From contig RKRZ01000124.1 in NCBI GenBank assembly GCA_007571105.1, positions 1-8,013 on the forward strand: DNA of 8,013 nt. Direction: 5' to 3'. Of the stretch, positions 6,331-8,013 are shown piece after piece. The DNA is from Gammaproteobacteria bacterium. Lineage in GTDB: Bacteria > Pseudomonadota > Gammaproteobacteria > Poriferisulfidales > Poriferisulfidaceae. Within the stretch, counting starts at the first letter, position 1. Every line of letters starts with the position of its first letter. A program made the translations under genes and the position numbers. The notes under the pieces were generated by a model, which was given only the letters and a program-made list of their open reading frames with translations, ran no database searches and had not been told where the DNA came from.

Positions 6331-7306
6331 GATGCAGGGTTTGACTCAGTTGATAGACGGCCAGGGCATACAGCGCGCTGTGATTGTAGCGGGTGATCAC
6401 ATAGAAGTTGTGATAGCCGACCCAATATTCTGTGCCGCTTTCGGCTTCCAGTTTGTGGACCGCAACCGGACTGTGGTCTGGATAGCTCAGCGTGAGGCCT
6501 GCGGCCTCAATTTGTTCGACGGTGATGTCCGGAAGCAGGGCTTTGCTGATGGGAAGGATGTCCGGGTTTGCAACATTCAGGCGCTCCGCAATGGGGTTCC
6601 CCATCTTCCAGTGGTGTTGCTTGAAATAATTGGCGACGCTTGCAATGATGTCGGCGGGTGAATTCCAAAGATCGCGCTTGCCGTCTCCGTCTCCGTCAAC
6701 CGCAAAATGACGGTAACTGCTGGGGATGAACTGACCCAGTCCCATTGCGCCGGCCCAAGAGCCGTATAAATCCTGTGCGCGCAAGCCGGCTTCGCGTTCA
6801 AGCAGCAACAGATGCACGATCTGTCCGCGAAAGAATTTGGCGCGGGGAGGGTAATCAAAACCCAGTGTCATCAGCGCATCCAGGACGCGGTGCTGGCCGG
6901 TATTTTCGCCATAGTAGGTTTCTACGCCAATGATTCCAGCAATAATTTCTGCAGACACGCTGTAATCTCGCTCTGCAGCGGCAAAAAGGTCCGCATGTTT
7001 TTCGAGATAGGCGCGCCCGCTTGCAGTGCGTTCAGGAGTGAGGAAAATTTTCCGATAGCGATGCCAGGACATGGATTCAGCCGGCCGTTTTGCATAGCCA
7101 ATAACATCGGCGCGGTAGCGGGCCGTTTTGACGATGCGCTGGATATGCTCTTCAGACAGATCGTGTTGCTGGACGGTTTGCTTGATCCATTCCTGTACGT
7201 CGGCGCGTTTCCAATAAGGAATCGGCCCTTCGTTGCCAGCAGCAAGCGCCGGCAGGGCCGCAATTGAAAGCGCCAGAATGGGAGGCAGAATTTGTGCAGG
7301 CGGCAT
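6317..7306 (-). CDS. mltB: Lytic murein transglycosylase B (MltB/SltB1 type)
   Basis: This periplasmic enzyme cleaves the glycan between MurNAc and GlcNAc with formation of 1,6-anhydroMurNAc, allowing turnover and insertion of new strands. The 329-aa protein begins with a hydrophobic signal peptide (ALSIAALPALAAG, cleavage near residue 23). The catalytic glutamate is E129 in GIIGVETYYGENTG. The GAMGLGQFIPSSYRHF block is at 186–201, followed by an EF-hand-like calcium loop DGDGDGKRDLW at 204–214, as in Slt35. There is no lipobox cysteine, so the product is probably soluble like the Pseudomonas SltB1 encoded at the same locus, not a lipoprotein like E. coli MltB. The frame is open 81 codons further upstream inside rodA. 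The ATG at 7306 is chosen because it starts the signal peptide and shares one base with the rodA stop (TGATG). The 3' end overlaps rlpA by 14 nt. Confidence 0.96.
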   Translation of the reverse strand: MPPAQILPPILALSIAALPALAAGNEGPIPYWKRADVQEWIKQTVQQHDLSEEHIQRIVKTARYRADVIGYAKRPAESMSWHRYRKIFLTPERTASGRAYLEKHADLFAAAERDYSVSAEIIAGIIGVETYYGENTGQHRVLDALMTLGFDYPPRAKFFRGQIVHLLLLEREAGLRAQDLYGSWAGAMGLGQFIPSSYRHFAVDGDGDGKRDLWNSPADIIASVANYFKQHHWKMGNPIAERLNVANPDILPISKALLPDITVEQIEAAGLTLSYPDHSPVAVHKLEAESGTEYWVGYHNFYVITRYNHSALYALAVYQLSQTLHHDVD

Positions 7307-8013
7307 CAGTGCTGCATCTTCACAGATGAATGATGCGCGGCGAGAACAATGCCGAAGCCGAGCAGGAAACTCAGCATTGAGCTGCCGCCGTAACTCATCA
7401 GGGGCAACGGCAGGCCAACCACTGGCGCATAACCCACGGTCATGGCAAGATTGATGAAGGCGTGCAGCAGGAAGGAAGCGGCCAAGCCGCCGATCAGGAG
7501 CCGCAGGAACAGACTCTGGTTTTGTCGGCTCAATATGAGTATACGCCACAAAATCAGCACGTAGAGAAGCACCAGAATACTAGCGCCAAGCAAGCCGAAT
7601 TCTTCCGCATAAATGGAGAAAATAAAGTCCGTGGTGTGCTCGGGTAGGAAATCAAATTGCGCTTGCGTACTTTCGGTCCATCCTTTGCCGTAAATGCCTC
7701 CCGAGCCGATTGCAATTTGAGATTGAATCACGTTGTACCCATGACCGAGCGGGTCACTTTCCGGGTTGAAAAAAGTTCGAATCCGTTCCTTCTGATATTC
7801 CAGCAGCAAATATTTCCACAGTAATGGCACGCTGATGCCCGTCAACACCGACAGTCCGGTGATCCAACGCCACGAGATACCCGACATAAGGATGATCGCG
7901 AGGCCGGTCAGGAAGATAATGGCCGCCGTGCCAAAATCCGGTTGCAGCGTGACCAGAAAACAGGAGCCGCCAAGCACAGCCAATGTCAGCATCAGGCGGG
8001 AGAACGTGGGAGG
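7306..8013 (-). CDS. rodA: Rod-shape SEDS glycosyltransferase RodA, C-terminal part (5' end outside window)
   Basis: RodA is the SEDS-family peptidoglycan glycosyltransferase that polymerises lipid II in the inner membrane with its partner PBP2 during cell elongation. The 235 visible residues enter from the window edge with PP…RLML, then the QPDFGTAA motif. Next comes the large periplasmic loop containing NPESDPLGHGYNVIQSQ, IAIGSGGIYGKGW and FLPEHTTDFIF. The Asp in TTDFIF (codon 7629–7627) matches the catalytic Asp of RodA (E. coli D262). Further TM segments follow, with GLPLPLMSYGGSSML near the C-terminus as in RodA/FtsW. The motif set and the cluster context (mltB, rlpA, dacA) favour RodA over FtsW. 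About 140 N-terminal residues are missing by comparison with the usual length. mrdA (PBP2) would be expected just upstream. The TGA stop overlaps the mltB ATG by one base. Confidence 0.96.
   Translation of the reverse strand, partial: PPTFSRLMLTLAVLGGSCFLVTLQPDFGTAAIIFLTGLAIILMSGISWRWITGLSVLTGISVPLLWKYLLLEYQKERIRTFFNPESDPLGHGYNVIQSQIAIGSGGIYGKGWTESTQAQFDFLPEHTTDFIFSIYAEEFGLLGASILVLLYVLILWRILILSRQNQSLFLRLLIGGLAASFLLHAFINLAMTVGYAPVVGLPLPLMSYGGSSMLSFLLGFGIVLAAHHSSVKMQH

Noticed and set aside
7307..7549. N-terminal extension of MltB by 81 residues
   Set aside because: It would bury the signal peptide in the interior and overlap rodA by over 240 nt. The extension has no export signal.
1..8013. 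Possible mobile element, phage, CRISPR array, toxin–antitoxin pair, RNA gene or novel defence system
   Set aside because: Every base except about 35 is inside recognisable housekeeping genes. I saw no terminal repeats, direct repeat arrays, tRNA-like cloverleafs or transposase/integrase motifs.

Overview
This window looks like ordinary chromosomal core sequence from a gammaproteobacterium. Protein motifs across all nine genes are of proteobacterial type. The minus-strand order rodA–mltB–rlpA–dacA–(dat)–lipB–lipA matches the cell-wall and lipoate cluster known from Pseudomonas and relatives. No genus can be named from the sequence alone. There is no sign of a mobile element, phage gene, CRISPR array, tRNA or rRNA, and coding density is close to 100%.

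Plus strand, left end (1–1942): the C-terminal half of secD, cut by the window start, is followed after 3 nt by a complete secF. Together they encode the SecDF membrane complex, which uses the proton-motive force to assist protein export through SecYEG.

Minus strand (8013 down to 1973): seven genes are packed end to end. In transcription order they are rodA (5' end outside the window), mltB/sltB1-type lytic transglycosylase, rlpA, dacA (PBP5-type D,D-carboxypeptidase), a class IV PLP aminotransferase annotated as dat, lipB and lipA. Junctions are 1-nt, 14-nt and 4-nt overlaps, a 2-nt gap, then 4-nt and 1-nt overlaps. This strongly suggests one polycistronic unit with translational coupling. 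The first four genes build and remodel peptidoglycan during rod elongation and division: the SEDS glycosyltransferase RodA, glycan cleavage by MltB and RlpA, and stem-peptide trimming by DacA. LipB and LipA make protein-bound lipoate by octanoyl transfer followed by sulfur insertion. The aminotransferase sits between the two functional blocks.

The plus- and minus-strand units converge with only 30 nt between the secF and lipA stops. No other intergenic space exists, so no stretch over 300 bases lacks a gene.

I did not find a previously undescribed system. The points most worth checking are the aminotransferase, which lacks the Arg-x-His pair that binds the substrate carboxylate in characterised D-amino acid transaminases; the absence of ybeD between dacA and lipB; and the near-total lack of Shine-Dalgarno sequences at the six internal starts of the operon.
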